Assembly (NCBI RefSeq): GCF_015475875.1
Contig: NZ_JADKYM010000009.1
Location: forward strand, 62,001-126,000
DNA from: Sphingopyxis solisilvae
GTDB taxonomy: Bacteria > Pseudomonadota > Alphaproteobacteria > Sphingomonadales > Sphingomonadaceae
Direction: 5' to 3'
Length of the DNA stretch: 64,000 nucleotides
Positions 1 through 8,746 of this stretch are shown in pieces (within the stretch, counting starts at the first letter, position 1; each line of letters starts with the position of its first letter). Below the pieces are notes generated by a model. It was not told the origin of the DNA. It saw only the letters and a program-made list of their open reading frames with translations, and searched no databases. The translations under genes and the position numbers were made by a program.

Positions 1-53
1 CGTCTGTCGCCGCGGGGGGCGGGCTTGTCAATCGGCGGCGGGCGGCGCGGCGA

Positions 54-1673
54 TCAGGTGCGGGCGATCCGGTCGGGCCAGCGGATCGTGATGGCAAGGG
101 CGTGGTCCGCGGCGCGGCGGTCCCAGCTGCCCTTCAGCTGGCGTTCGATCAGCGTGCGGATGAATTGGGTGCCGAAACTTTCGCTTTCGATTTGCGGCGT
201 CGCGGCGAGATTGGTTTCGTTCCAGTTGAACAGGATATCGTCGCCCTCGCGCTGCCAGCCGACGGTCAGGTCGCCCTGTCCGGCGAGCGCGCCATATTTG
301 ATGCTGTTGGTGACGAACTCGTGGATGGCGAGCGAGAGCGCCTGCGCGCCTTCGTCGTCCAGCCGGACCTCGGGGCCGGCGACGGCGGCGAGCTGGTCGG
401 GCGAGCGTCCGGCGAGTTCGAGCTCGCGGTGGACGATCCGGCCCAGTTCGACGCTGTCGACCGCGCCGGTGACCAGCATTTGTTTGGCGTCCGACAGCGC
501 GCGCATGCGGCCGTCGAATTTCGTCTCGAATTCGTCGAGCGTCGACGATTCGCGTAAGGTGATCCGCGCGAGCGCACCGATGCGCGCAAAGGCGTTCTTC
601 ATCCGGTGCGCCATTTCGCCGATCATCAGCTCGCGGTCCTCGGCATGGCGCGCCTTTTCCTCGGCGAGCGCCTGCGCCGCGTCGATCCGGCGTCGCTGGA
701 CGCGGTGGAGCTGGGTCGCGAGCAGCGCGACCGCGATGCCGAAGATCAGGATCGCGAGCGGACGGCCCAGCCGCTCGAGGAAGCGCCCCGATGAAATGCG
801 CATCGTCCACTGGCGATCGGCGACGCGCAGCACCTGTTCCTGCGCATCCCACCCCATGTCGCCCTTGCGGAACACCAGCGGCGCCGACGGCCCCTGTCCG
901 GCATAGATTTCGATCCCGTCAATCGCGTCGAGCTGTGGCCCGAGGACGGCGCGCACCATGTCGCCGGTGCGGAAGGGAGCGTAGACAAATGCCTCGACCG
1001 GGCGGACACCGTCGCCGGTAACAATGGTCTGGGGGCTCGCGCCGTTTGCGGTCCGGGCATAGACGGGCAGATAGATCAGAAAGCCCGGCTGTTTGGCGGT
1101 CGCGGTCTTTTCCTGCGCGAGCTGGACGATGCCGCTCGCCGCAGGCTGGCCCGTTTGCCACGCGCGGCGCATCGCGGCGCGGCGCGTCGGTTCGCTGAAC
1201 ATGTCGAAGCCCAGCGCGGCGTCGCGGCGCGGGGTGTAGGGTTCGACCAGCGTGATCGCAAAGCCGACCGGCTGGTCGGTCGCCGGCCACACCTTTATGT
1301 CGCGGCCATAATTTTCGCGCAGCTTGGCCTCGATCGCCGCGGGGGTGCCGGCGCGCATTGCGGCGGCGATGCCGACGCCCTCCATCCCGGGGGCGTGGAT
1401 TTGCGGTTGCAGCGCGGCCAGATAGGCGCGGATGCCCGGACCGCTGGCGCTGATGTCCGACTGATAGAGCGCGCGCACCCCTTCCAGCACCGCGACATGG
1501 TCGCGCAGCCGCATGTTGATCTGGGCTGCGACCCGTTCGGCACGATCGGCCTCTTCGGCCTGATTGTAGAAATAGCTGGCGGTGGCTGCGGCGAGTGTTG
1601 CGAGCAGGATGACCAGACCGACGAAGCGGACCAGCAGCGCCAACAGCCGATCAGCCCAGGAATTCGGGCGCAT
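54..1673 (-). CDS. CHASE-domain sensor histidine kinase, HWE family
   Basis: A 539-residue membrane sensor kinase. One N-terminal membrane segment (about 11-33) precedes a periplasmic CHASE-type sensor region (about 40-290, with the typical GMEGVG and VEPYTPRRDAALGFDM stretches) and a second membrane segment (about 303-322). The cytoplasmic part starts with the phosphoacceptor box HRMKNAFARI (His356). The ATPase N-box HEFVTNSIKYGAL (His451, Asn456) and the WNE triplet (484-486) are the residues that define the HWE kinase family. No receiver or output domain is fused and no response regulator lies next to it in the window, so its partner is unknown. Family confidence is high; the signal is unknown. 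Confidence 0.88.
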   Translation of the reverse strand: MRPNSWADRLLALLVRFVGLVILLATLAAATASYFYNQAEEADRAERVAAQINMRLRDHVAVLEGVRALYQSDISASGPGIRAYLAALQPQIHAPGMEGVGIAAAMRAGTPAAIEAKLRENYGRDIKVWPATDQPVGFAITLVEPYTPRRDAALGFDMFSEPTRRAAMRRAWQTGQPAASGIVQLAQEKTATAKQPGFLIYLPVYARTANGASPQTIVTGDGVRPVEAFVYAPFRTGDMVRAVLGPQLDAIDGIEIYAGQGPSAPLVFRKGDMGWDAQEQVLRVADRQWTMRISSGRFLERLGRPLAILIFGIAVALLATQLHRVQRRRIDAAQALAEEKARHAEDRELMIGEMAHRMKNAFARIGALARITLRESSTLDEFETKFDGRMRALSDAKQMLVTGAVDSVELGRIVHRELELAGRSPDQLAAVAGPEVRLDDEGAQALSLAIHEFVTNSIKYGALAGQGDLTVGWQREGDDILFNWNETNLAATPQIESESFGTQFIRTLIERQLKGSWDRRAADHALAITIRWPDRIART

Positions 1674-1790
1674 TATATTGTCCTGCCTTATTGGCTGCCG
1701 CAGCAGCGCCCCCCTCGCGAATCCGGTCTTCCATGCCGCGCGGCGCTTGGCAAGAATATTTCGCGCGGGTGCAAATTTGACGCAAATACG

Positions 1791-1818
1791 TTGCGATGCG
1801 CAACCTTTTGTCTATGCT
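1791..1818 (+). promoter_or_regulatory. possible sigma70-type promoter of the GST gene
   Basis: TTGCGA at 1791-1796 and TATGCT at 1813-1818 are 16 bases apart, about 29 bases before the start codon at 1847. This is a pattern match only. Confidence 0.3.
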
Positions 1819-1846
1819 GGCAGGCAGACAAAGGGAGGAGTGCGGG

Positions 1847-2497
1847 ATGATCATTTACGGGTCGCTGGTGTCGCCGTTCGTGCGCAAGCTGCTGGGGTTC
1901 CTGGGTGAAAAGAACATCGCGTTCGAGCTGAAGGGCGTTGGCATCGGGGATCCCGATCCGGGGTTTCGTGCCGCGTCGCCGTTGGGGAAGATGCCGGCGA
2001 TGGAGGATGACGGCTTCACCCTGGCCGATTCGAGCGCGATCATCCATTATCTGGAAGCCAAGCATCCCGAGCCCGCGCTGATTCCCGCCGAGCCCCGAGA
2101 GCGCGGGCGGGTGATATGGTGGGACGAGTTTGGCGACACCGTGCTGGCGGCGTGCAGCGGCAAGCTGTTTTTCAACCGTATCGTCGCGCCGAAGTTCCTG
2201 GGCCGCGACGGCGATCTGGCGGCAGCGGCGCTGGCGGAGAGCGAGGAATTGCCGAAGCTGCTCGGCTATCTGGAAAGCGCGATCCCGGCGTCGGGCTATC
2301 TGGTCGGCGACCGGTTGACGCTGGCCGACCTGGCGGTCGCATCGCCGCTGGTGAACTTGCGCCACTGCGGGTCACCGGTCGATATCGCAACCTATCCGCG
2401 GATCGCAGCGTGGAGCGCGGCGATACTGGCGCGCGACAGCCTGGCGCCGTGGATCGCCAAGGAGGACCGGATGATGGCGCGGGTGCAGGGCGGCTGA
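1847..2497 (+). CDS. glutathione S-transferase family protein
   Basis: A 216-residue cytosolic GST-fold protein. The thioredoxin-like N-terminal domain opens with MIIYGSLVSPFVRK and has the cis-proline region SPLGKMPAMEDDG followed by DSSAIIHYLE, the glutathione gamma-glutamyl binding segment. The helical C-terminal domain contains the N-capping motif LVGDRLTLADLAVAS. The start at 1847 was preferred over an in-frame upstream ATG because AGGGAGGAG sits at 1832-1840, six bases ahead, and the GST fold begins right there. Substrate cannot be told from sequence. It stands alone, divergent from the kinase and convergent with corA. Confidence 0.85.
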   Translation: MIIYGSLVSPFVRKLLGFLGEKNIAFELKGVGIGDPDPGFRAASPLGKMPAMEDDGFTLADSSAIIHYLEAKHPEPALIPAEPRERGRVIWWDEFGDTVLAACSGKLFFNRIVAPKFLGRDGDLAAAALAESEELPKLLGYLESAIPASGYLVGDRLTLADLAVASPLVNLRHCGSPVDIATYPRIAAWSAAILARDSLAPWIAKEDRMMARVQGG

Positions 2498-2512
2498 TAC
2501 CGAAAGGGCACG

Positions 2513-3481
2513 CTATAGCCAGCCGATGCGTTTGAAGCGCCAGTAGAGGCCGCCCGACGCGCCGAAAATGAGCGCCAGCACAAGCGGGTAGCCAAAGGTC
2601 CAGCCCAGTTCGGGCATGACTTCGAAATTCATCCCGTAGATTCCGGCGATCGCGGTCGGGACGGCGAGGATGGCTGCCCAGGCCGCGAGCTGGCGGGTGA
2701 TGACCCCTTGCCGCTGCGCCTCGAGCAACCCGTTGGTGTCGATGACCGAGGCGGCAATATCGCGAAGGCCGGTCAAACGGTAATCGGCACGGTTCAGATG
2801 ATCGAGCACATCGCGGAAAAACGGCCGGACCGGCTTGTCGATCACCGGAAGGTCGGCGGTGGTAAGTTTGCCGACGGCGTCCTTCATCAAGCCGGTAAGG
2901 CGCTGGAAGCGGATGATCTCGTGCCGCTGGGCATAGAGATTGCGGATGTCGGCCGCGTCGAGCGGTGTGTCCATGACGCTTTCTTCGACCCCCAGCAGCC
3001 GGTCCTCGATCTCGTCGATGACCGGGAAATAGCCGTCGACGATGAAATCGACGATCGCATAAAGAATATAGTCGGTGCCATGGCCGAGCAGCGCCGGGGT
3101 CGCTTCGAGCCGCGCCCGCACGTCGGTATGCGCGCGCGCCGACCCGTGACGGACGCTGATAAGAAAACGGCGGCCAAGAAAGATTGCGGTTTCGCCAGCC
3201 TGTATCCGACCCTGTTCCACATTGGCGGTGCGCGCGACAACGAAAAGCTGGTCGCCATAAACCTCGACCTTGGGCAGTTGGCGGCCCTTGAGCGCATCCT
3301 CGACCGCCAGCGGGTGGAGGCCGAAGCGACCGGCGATATTCTCCAGCTCGCCCGGGGTCGGTTCGTAGAGACCGAGCCAGAAAAAATCGCCTTCCTCGCA
3401 ACTTTCGGGCAGTTCCTCGTCGGCGCCGATGTCACGAACAAGCCTGCCGTCGTGATAGACGCGGGCGGCGATGATGGGCAT
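2513..3481 (-). CDS. corA: CorA-family divalent cation transporter
   Basis: A 322-residue CorA-type channel for magnesium and related cations. It has a long acidic and helical cytoplasmic N-terminal part (1-255) and two membrane helices at the C-terminus (about 263-283 and 292-311). The family signature GMN is intact at residues 283-285 in the loop between the helices (YGMNFEVMPELGW). The length matches the family, which works as a homopentamer in the inner membrane. It is monocistronic and convergent with the GST gene, 15 bases away. Whether it carries Mg, Co or exports Zn (as ZntB does) cannot be decided from what I see. Confidence 0.9.
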   Translation of the reverse strand: MPIIAARVYHDGRLVRDIGADEELPESCEEGDFFWLGLYEPTPGELENIAGRFGLHPLAVEDALKGRQLPKVEVYGDQLFVVARTANVEQGRIQAGETAIFLGRRFLISVRHGSARAHTDVRARLEATPALLGHGTDYILYAIVDFIVDGYFPVIDEIEDRLLGVEESVMDTPLDAADIRNLYAQRHEIIRFQRLTGLMKDAVGKLTTADLPVIDKPVRPFFRDVLDHLNRADYRLTGLRDIAASVIDTNGLLEAQRQGVITRQLAAWAAILAVPTAIAGIYGMNFEVMPELGWTFGYPLVLALIFGASGGLYWRFKRIGWL

Positions 3482-3600
3482 CGAAAAACTCCTGACCGTT
3501 TGGCGCTCCTATAAGCGTGGTGATACGGGTTGGGAAAGCGGCAGCACGCGGCGACGGCAGGCGATTGCTTCATCCGGATAAAACCCCTTGCCAAGTGCGC

Positions 3601-3630
3601 GCTACAAATGTAGCACGCTACAAATGTAGC
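3601..3630. promoter_or_regulatory. two tandem BlaI-type operators
   Basis: The 14-base palindrome GCTACAAATGTAGC occurs twice with no mismatch, at 3601-3614 and 3617-3630, a 16-base period. Each carries the TACA/TGTA half-sites known for BlaI/MecI operators. They end 16 bases before the blaI start and probably cover its promoter; a TTGCCA at 3588-3593 could be the -35 box. This suggests self-repression of the whole operon. Confidence 0.75.
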
Positions 3631-3646
3631 GCATGAGGTGAGTCGC

Positions 3647-4024
3647 ATGTTGTCTAGTTTGCCACCGCGGGAACGCGAGATTGTCGATATTCTCTATGAA
3701 CGCGGTGCGTCGACGGTGACGGAGATCGGCGACGCGCTGTCCGACGAACTGTCGGGATCGGCGATCCGCGCGATGCTCAAGCGGCTGGAGGCGAAGGGCT
3801 TTGTGGCGCGCCAACAATCGGAGCGCGGCTTTGTCTATGCACCGAGCGTGTCGGACAAGACGGCGCGCAAATCGGCGCTGAGCCAGGTCGTGCGGGTGTT
3901 TTTCAACGGATCGGCAACCAGCGCCGCCGCGGCGCTGCTGGGCATGCAGGACGAGATGAGCGCGGACGAACTCGACGAGCTGGAAAAGCTGATCGGGCAG
4001 GCGCGCGAAGGGAGGGCGAAATGA
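3647..4024 (+). CDS. blaI: BlaI/MecI/CopY-family transcriptional repressor
   Basis: A small repressor of about 125 residues. It has the winged-helix domain typical of BlaI (LPPREREIVDILYERG, then SGSAIRAMLKRLEAKGFVARQ as the recognition helix and wing) and a C-terminal dimerisation part rich in Asp/Glu and Leu. In known members the repressor is cleaved after activation of the membrane protease BlaR1/MecR1. Here the next gene is such a protease and overlaps it by 4 bases (ATGA). An upstream in-frame GTG at 3638 is possible, but the purine-rich GAGGTGAG lies just ahead of the ATG at 3647. Confidence 0.9.
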   Translation: MLSSLPPREREIVDILYERGASTVTEIGDALSDELSGSAIRAMLKRLEAKGFVARQQSERGFVYAPSVSDKTARKSALSQVVRVFFNGSATSAAAALLGMQDEMSADELDELEKLIGQAREGRAK

Positions 4025-5778
4025 TGATCACCACCGCGATGCTGATCGGGCTTGCCTGGAAATCGGTGGTGATCGCCGGGCTGACGCTGGCGCTGCTGCG
4101 GTTGGCGCGGACGCGATCGTCGGGCGAGCGATCGCTGGTCGCGCATATCGGCCTGCTTGCGCTGCTGATGCTGCCGGTCGCTTCGCTGGTCCTGCCGCTG
4201 TGGCAGCCGCTGCCCGCAAGCTGGGTTGCCGAGGCGGCCCCGACGGCTTCCGTCCTCACCGAGACAGGGGGATCGGCGGTCGATCCGGCCGTCGCCGCGG
4301 CTTCAGTCCCTGCCGTGGCCGACACCGCCGGCCCGCCGCCGATCAGCCTGTCCGCGTGGGGCGATCTTGCCCCCTTTCTCTATCTTGTCCCGTTCGCGCT
4401 GCTGTTTGGAGTGATGCTGGTCGCGGTGCTGCGGCTGTTCGCGATGCGTCGGCGCGCCGAGGTGCTGGTCGACGGGTCCTGGCTGTCGGCGCTGGCCGAG
4501 GCGCAGCGGCGGATGGGATTCAAACATGGCACTGCGTTGCTGGTCAGCGACGAATTGCGCTCGCCGATCAGCTGGGGGCTGCTGCGCTCGACGATCGTGC
4601 TGAGCCCGAAAGCGGTGCAGGCGGTCGGCGAGGCCGAGGCGATTATCGCGCACGAACTGGCGCATATCACGCGGCTCGACTGGGCGAAACTTCTCGCTGC
4701 GCGCGCCGCCTGTGCGGTGTTCTGGTTCAATCCGCTGGTATGGATGCTGGCGCGCGAGAGCCACCAGCTTCGCGAGGAAGCCGCCGACGACGCGGTGCTG
4801 ATGGCCGACATCGACGGCCCCGATTATGCCAGCCTGCTGGTCGGCGCGGCGCGGCACGACAACAAGGCGGCGTTGATGGCGGCGCACGGCGTCGCGCCGT
4901 CGCAGGGCAGCCTGAAACGCCGCATCACCCGCGTCCTCGATGCGAGCCTGCGGCGTGGACCGGCGAGCGCGAGCTGGGTGTTGATGAGCCTGGTCGTGCT
5001 GGCGGGGCTGACCGCGCCGCTCGCCGCCTTTTCGGCCACCGCGTCCGAAGAGCGGGCTACGGCGAAAGACGCCCGGATCGCGGCACTCGCCGCGCAAAAG
5101 TCGGCTCTGGCGACCAAGCAGCAGGCAACAGCAACCAAGGCCGAGGCAGCGGTGGTGGCCGAAGCCGCCGCGACCGACCGGCGGCTGAGCGCCGAGGAAC
5201 TGGTAAGTCTGCGCGCGGTGGGGGCGACCCCGGACTTTGTCGCGCAGATGCGTGAAGAGAGCGGCCCGATGAGCGCCGGGGAGATTATTTCGGCCAAGGC
5301 GAGCGGGGTCGATCCTGCCTATATCCGGGCCATGCGCCAGATCTTTCCGAAGGTCGATGTCGGCGATCTGATCGGTGCGTCAGCACTGCATATCGAACCA
5401 GCCTTTGCCCGCGACATGAAATCGCATTTCCCCGACATCGGCATCGACGATGTGATCGCGCTGCGCGCGATGGGGATCGACTGCGATTTCGTCACCGACA
5501 TGCAGAAGGCAGGCGTATCGATGCGCAGCGCCGGTGATGCGATCGAACTGCGCGCCACGGGGATGACCCGGTCGCGATCAAAGCCGAAACCGGCAGCCGC
5601 GCGGTCGCAGCGGGGCGCATCGGTCAGCACCGGTCCCAACGGGTCGATGGAAGCGCGCAGCGGCGATGGCCGTGTCGCGCGGATGGAATCTCCGGCACCG
5701 CCTGCAGCGAGCGCCCCCCCGCGCCCCCCGGCGACTGACGCGCGACAAACCGACGCCCGGACATTCGTCCAAGCCTGA
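4021..5778 (+). CDS. M56-family (BlaR1-like) membrane zinc metalloprotease with C-terminal repeats
   Basis: A 585-residue integral membrane protease. Membrane segments are seen at about 5-27, 39-60, 117-140 and 316-339. The zinc site HELAH is at residues 211-215, followed by LREEAADDAVL, as in the M56 family, which senses a signal outside and cleaves the partner repressor BlaI inside. Classic BlaR1 ends in a penicillin-binding domain with STxK; that is absent. Instead residues about 388-514 hold four to five units of roughly 28 residues with the pattern xxDDhIxhRAhGhxPxFhxxM. The tail (about 515-585) is rich in Pro, Ser and Arg. The same repeat appears in the next gene. The signal sensed is therefore unknown. 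Confidence 0.88.
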   Translation: MMITTAMLIGLAWKSVVIAGLTLALLRLARTRSSGERSLVAHIGLLALLMLPVASLVLPLWQPLPASWVAEAAPTASVLTETGGSAVDPAVAAASVPAVADTAGPPPISLSAWGDLAPFLYLVPFALLFGVMLVAVLRLFAMRRRAEVLVDGSWLSALAEAQRRMGFKHGTALLVSDELRSPISWGLLRSTIVLSPKAVQAVGEAEAIIAHELAHITRLDWAKLLAARAACAVFWFNPLVWMLARESHQLREEAADDAVLMADIDGPDYASLLVGAARHDNKAALMAAHGVAPSQGSLKRRITRVLDASLRRGPASASWVLMSLVVLAGLTAPLAAFSATASEERATAKDARIAALAAQKSALATKQQATATKAEAAVVAEAAATDRRLSAEELVSLRAVGATPDFVAQMREESGPMSAGEIISAKASGVDPAYIRAMRQIFPKVDVGDLIGASALHIEPAFARDMKSHFPDIGIDDVIALRAMGIDCDFVTDMQKAGVSMRSAGDAIELRATGMTRSRSKPKPAAARSQRGASVSTGPNGSMEARSGDGRVARMESPAPPAASAPPRPPATDARQTDARTFVQA

Positions 5779-5864
5779 CCATCGTTGATCGAACCATAGT
5801 TTTGAAACGCCGCTGCGGGGGCGAGCGATGACGCTCGTCCCGCGCCGGCCCCAGGAGAAGCTGT

Positions 5865-6596
5865 ATGAAAACCCCCGTACTCGCTGCCACCGCCGCGCTG
5901 CTGACCATCTTGACCTGCGCCGCGCCGAGCAGCGCCGCCGACCCGCTCGTCATGCGCGACATCGAATGGAAGGCGTGGCCCGGCAAGACCCATCCGCAAT
6001 TGCAGGTGAGCCGCGAACGGTCGAGCAGTAGCCTGTCGCTCGACGGCCGCCGCCGTGAACTGGCGCCTGCGCGCGCCGCGATCGGGGGCGGTGCCGGTCC
6101 GGTGGCGTTCACCGTGACGCACGACGCAGGGACGCTCGCCTGTACCGGAGTGCTGACCCGCGCGTTTGAGGGTGGCGGCAGCTGTCGCTTTAATGCCGAC
6201 CCTGCGTTCGAGGCGGCGCTGGATGCACGCGGGCTGAAACCCGACCGGCGCAGCGACACGCTGGCGATGCTGATGGTCGATGCGACGATTGTGCTGGCCG
6301 ACGGGCTGAGCGAGGCCGGGGTCAAACCGAAGGACGCCAACGACCTGATCGCCGCGGCAGCGCTGGAGGTCACGCCCGCCTATATCCGCGACCTCAAATC
6401 CGAGGCATTGGTGCTGACGAAAGTCGACGATGCGATCGCGTGCAAGGCGCTCGGTGTCGATGGCGCCTATATGCGCGGACTGGCCGCGGCGGGCTATCGC
6501 AAGCTGAGTGCCGACGATGTGATTGGCATGAAGGCGCTGGGGGTCACTGGCGCGTATGCGACGGCGATGAACCGCGCGGCGCAGGGGGCCAAGTGA
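5865..6596 (+). CDS. secreted protein with BlaR1-type 28-residue repeats, function unknown
   Basis: A 243-residue exported protein. A signal peptide (1-24, ending PSSA|AD) is followed by a beta-rich region with two cysteines (VTHDAGTLACTG and GGGSCRFNAD, possibly a disulphide). Residues about 145-243 then carry three units of the same repeat as the M56 protease, for example DDAIACKALGVDGAYMRGL and DDVIGMKALGVTGAYATAM. It lies 86 bases after the protease gene and its stop overlaps the next start (TGATG). The shared repeat suggests that it and the protease bind each other or the same target in the periplasm. I know no named function for it. Confidence 0.8.
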   Translation: MKTPVLAATAALLTILTCAAPSSAADPLVMRDIEWKAWPGKTHPQLQVSRERSSSSLSLDGRRRELAPARAAIGGGAGPVAFTVTHDAGTLACTGVLTRAFEGGGSCRFNADPAFEAALDARGLKPDRRSDTLAMLMVDATIVLADGLSEAGVKPKDANDLIAAAALEVTPAYIRDLKSEALVLTKVDDAIACKALGVDGAYMRGLAAAGYRKLSADDVIGMKALGVTGAYATAMNRAAQGAK

Positions 6597-8686
6597 TGCG
6601 GCTGGTCAGCCTTTGCGCTCTCTCCACCGCAATCGCGGTGCCGGCGCTGGCGCAGGAATCGCCGACCACCGGCAACGCACCGCCGCCAGCGGCGAATGAG
6701 GGTGCGGCAAGCGGCAACAGCGCCGGACGGCAAGTTTTTACTCCCGCCGATTTTGCCCGCTACGCGCCGACCAACGCCTATGACATGCTCAATCAGGTTC
6801 CCGGATTTTCGATCCGCGACAATGAAAATCTGCGCGGACTGGGGCAGGCGACGGGCAATGTGCTGTTCAACGGCGAGCGGCCGTCGAACAAGGGCGACGA
6901 TATGTACACCCAATTATCGCGCATCCCCGCGGGCAATGTCGAGCGGATCGAGATTGTCGATGGAGCAACGCTGGATATTCCCGGTCTTTCGGGACAGGTC
7001 GCCAATGTCGTCTATCGCGCGGCAAGCTTTTCGGGACAATTTTCGTGGAAGCCCGAATTTCGCGCCCATTATACCGACCCGCTGCTGACCCGCGCCGACG
7101 TGTCGATCCGCGGCACCGCAGGGGCGGTGGAATATGAGGCGGCGCTGAGCAACGACGATTCGGCGCGCAGCGGCGCGGGCGGGGTGACGCTGATTGCCGA
7201 TGGTGCGGGCAATATCGTCGAACGCCGTGACGACATCTGGAACACCCATTATGACTCGCCGAAACTGTCGGGACGGATCAAATGGGCCGTGCCGGGCGGC
7301 AGCATCGTCAATTTTGGCGGTCATTATCAGCGCCAATATTACCGCTATGACGAAGATGGCGTTCGCACGGCGGCGGGACAGGCCGACCGCCTGCGCACGG
7401 TGCGCGACACCGAAAACACCTGGAATTACGAGCTGGGCGGCGACTGGCAGTTCGGACTGGGGCCGGGCAAGCTGAAGCTGATCGGGCTACGGCGCTTTAG
7501 CCACGAACCCTATTCGCAAGAGGTTATCACCCGCTTCGCCGATGGCGCGCCGTCGACCGGCGACCGCTTTGCGCAGACCGGAAAACTGGGCGAGACGATC
7601 GCGCGGGGCGAATATCAGTGGAAGATGTTCGGCGGCGACTGGCAATTGTCGGGCGAGGCGGCGTTCAACAATCTGGACAATGTCGCTTCGATCGGGGTGC
7701 TCGTTCCCGGCAGCGGATTCGTCGACCAGCCGTTTGCCGGTGGTACCGGCGGGGTGAGCGAGGACCGGTACGAAGGCTTGCTGAGTTTTGGGCGCCCGTT
7801 GACGGACAAGCTGTCGTTCCAGATCGTCGCGGGGGCCGAACATTCGACCATCGCGCAGGCGGGGCCGACCGGAATCGAACGCAGCTTTTTCCGGCCCAAG
7901 GGGTCGTTGACGCTGAGCTGGGCGGCGTCGGCCGATTTCGACGCATCGCTGAAAATCCGGCGGCGGGTGTTGCAGCTGTCCTTTTACGACTTTCTGGGCC
8001 GCGCCTTTTTGAATGACGGCAACCAGAACGAGAATAATTTCGACCTGCGCCCGCAGCAGGACTGGAGTTTCGAGTTCGAGGCGAACCGGAAATTCGGCGC
8101 GTGGGGCTCGACCAAGCTGATCCTGATCCACCGCGACGTCGAGGACCGCGTCGACATCGTCCCGGTCGGCAATGGCGAGGCAGTGGGCAATATCGCCAAA
8201 GCAAAGGCCAGCGCGATCGACTGGACCGCGACGGTCAACCTCGACCCGGCGGGGATCAAAGGCATGAAGGTCGAAACGCGCGTGCTGTTGCAGAAATCGT
8301 CGCTGCGCGATCCGTTTACCGGCGAAAAGCGGCAATGGAGCGGTTTTACCGATACCGTGATCGAAGGCAGCGTCCGCCACGATATCCCCGGCAGCGACTG
8401 GGCATGGGGGGGCGGAGCGAATTACGGTCATTACCAGCCGCGCTATCGCAGCAACCAGGTCGATAAAGTGTGGGAGGGGCCGGTGTTTGCCAACGTCTTT
8501 GTCGAGCACAAGAATGTGATGGGGCTGACGGTGCGCGCGCAGGTCCGCAATATCGCGAACGCCCGTTCAAGGCGCGAACGGATCGTATATTCCGGCTTGC
8601 GCGGCGACAGCGCGGTCGCCTTTACCGAATCGCGCGACCGGCTGATCGGGCCGATCTTCTCCTTTTCGGCGCGCGGGACGTTTTGA
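6596..8686 (+). CDS. TonB-dependent outer membrane receptor
   Basis: A 696-residue outer-membrane protein. A signal peptide (ending ALAQE) is followed by a plug domain (about 45-140, TPADFARYAPTNAYDMLNQVPGFSIRD split over two strands, then VERIEIVDGATLDIPGLSGQ). The rest alternates in the way of a beta-barrel and ends in phenylalanine (SFSARGTF), as outer-membrane barrels do. The N-terminal reading frame can be extended back into the previous gene, but the start at 6596 overlaps that gene's stop by one base and begins the signal peptide. It is the last gene of the blaI operon, so its expression is probably released when BlaI is cleaved. The substrate is unknown. Confidence 0.85.
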   Translation: MRLVSLCALSTAIAVPALAQESPTTGNAPPPAANEGAASGNSAGRQVFTPADFARYAPTNAYDMLNQVPGFSIRDNENLRGLGQATGNVLFNGERPSNKGDDMYTQLSRIPAGNVERIEIVDGATLDIPGLSGQVANVVYRAASFSGQFSWKPEFRAHYTDPLLTRADVSIRGTAGAVEYEAALSNDDSARSGAGGVTLIADGAGNIVERRDDIWNTHYDSPKLSGRIKWAVPGGSIVNFGGHYQRQYYRYDEDGVRTAAGQADRLRTVRDTENTWNYELGGDWQFGLGPGKLKLIGLRRFSHEPYSQEVITRFADGAPSTGDRFAQTGKLGETIARGEYQWKMFGGDWQLSGEAAFNNLDNVASIGVLVPGSGFVDQPFAGGTGGVSEDRYEGLLSFGRPLTDKLSFQIVAGAEHSTIAQAGPTGIERSFFRPKGSLTLSWAASADFDASLKIRRRVLQLSFYDFLGRAFLNDGNQNENNFDLRPQQDWSFEFEANRKFGAWGSTKLILIHRDVEDRVDIVPVGNGEAVGNIAKAKASAIDWTATVNLDPAGIKGMKVETRVLLQKSSLRDPFTGEKRQWSGFTDTVIEGSVRHDIPGSDWAWGGGANYGHYQPRYRSNQVDKVWEGPVFANVFVEHKNVMGLTVRAQVRNIANARSRRERIVYSGLRGDSAVAFTESRDRLIGPIFSFSARGTF

Positions 8687-8691
8687 TCGCC

Positions 8692-8735
8692 GCCCGATCC
8701 GGTTCCCCGGCTTTCGTCGGCGAACCGGATCGGGC
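8692..8735. terminator. strong hairpin after the blaI operon
   Basis: A perfect 14-base inverted repeat (GCCCGATCCGGTTC at 8692-8705 and its complement at 8722-8735) with a 16-base loop, starting 5 bases after the receptor stop codon. No run of T follows, so it may be an RNA-stabilising or weak terminator structure. Confidence 0.5.
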
Positions 8736-8746
8736 ATAGCGTCGCG

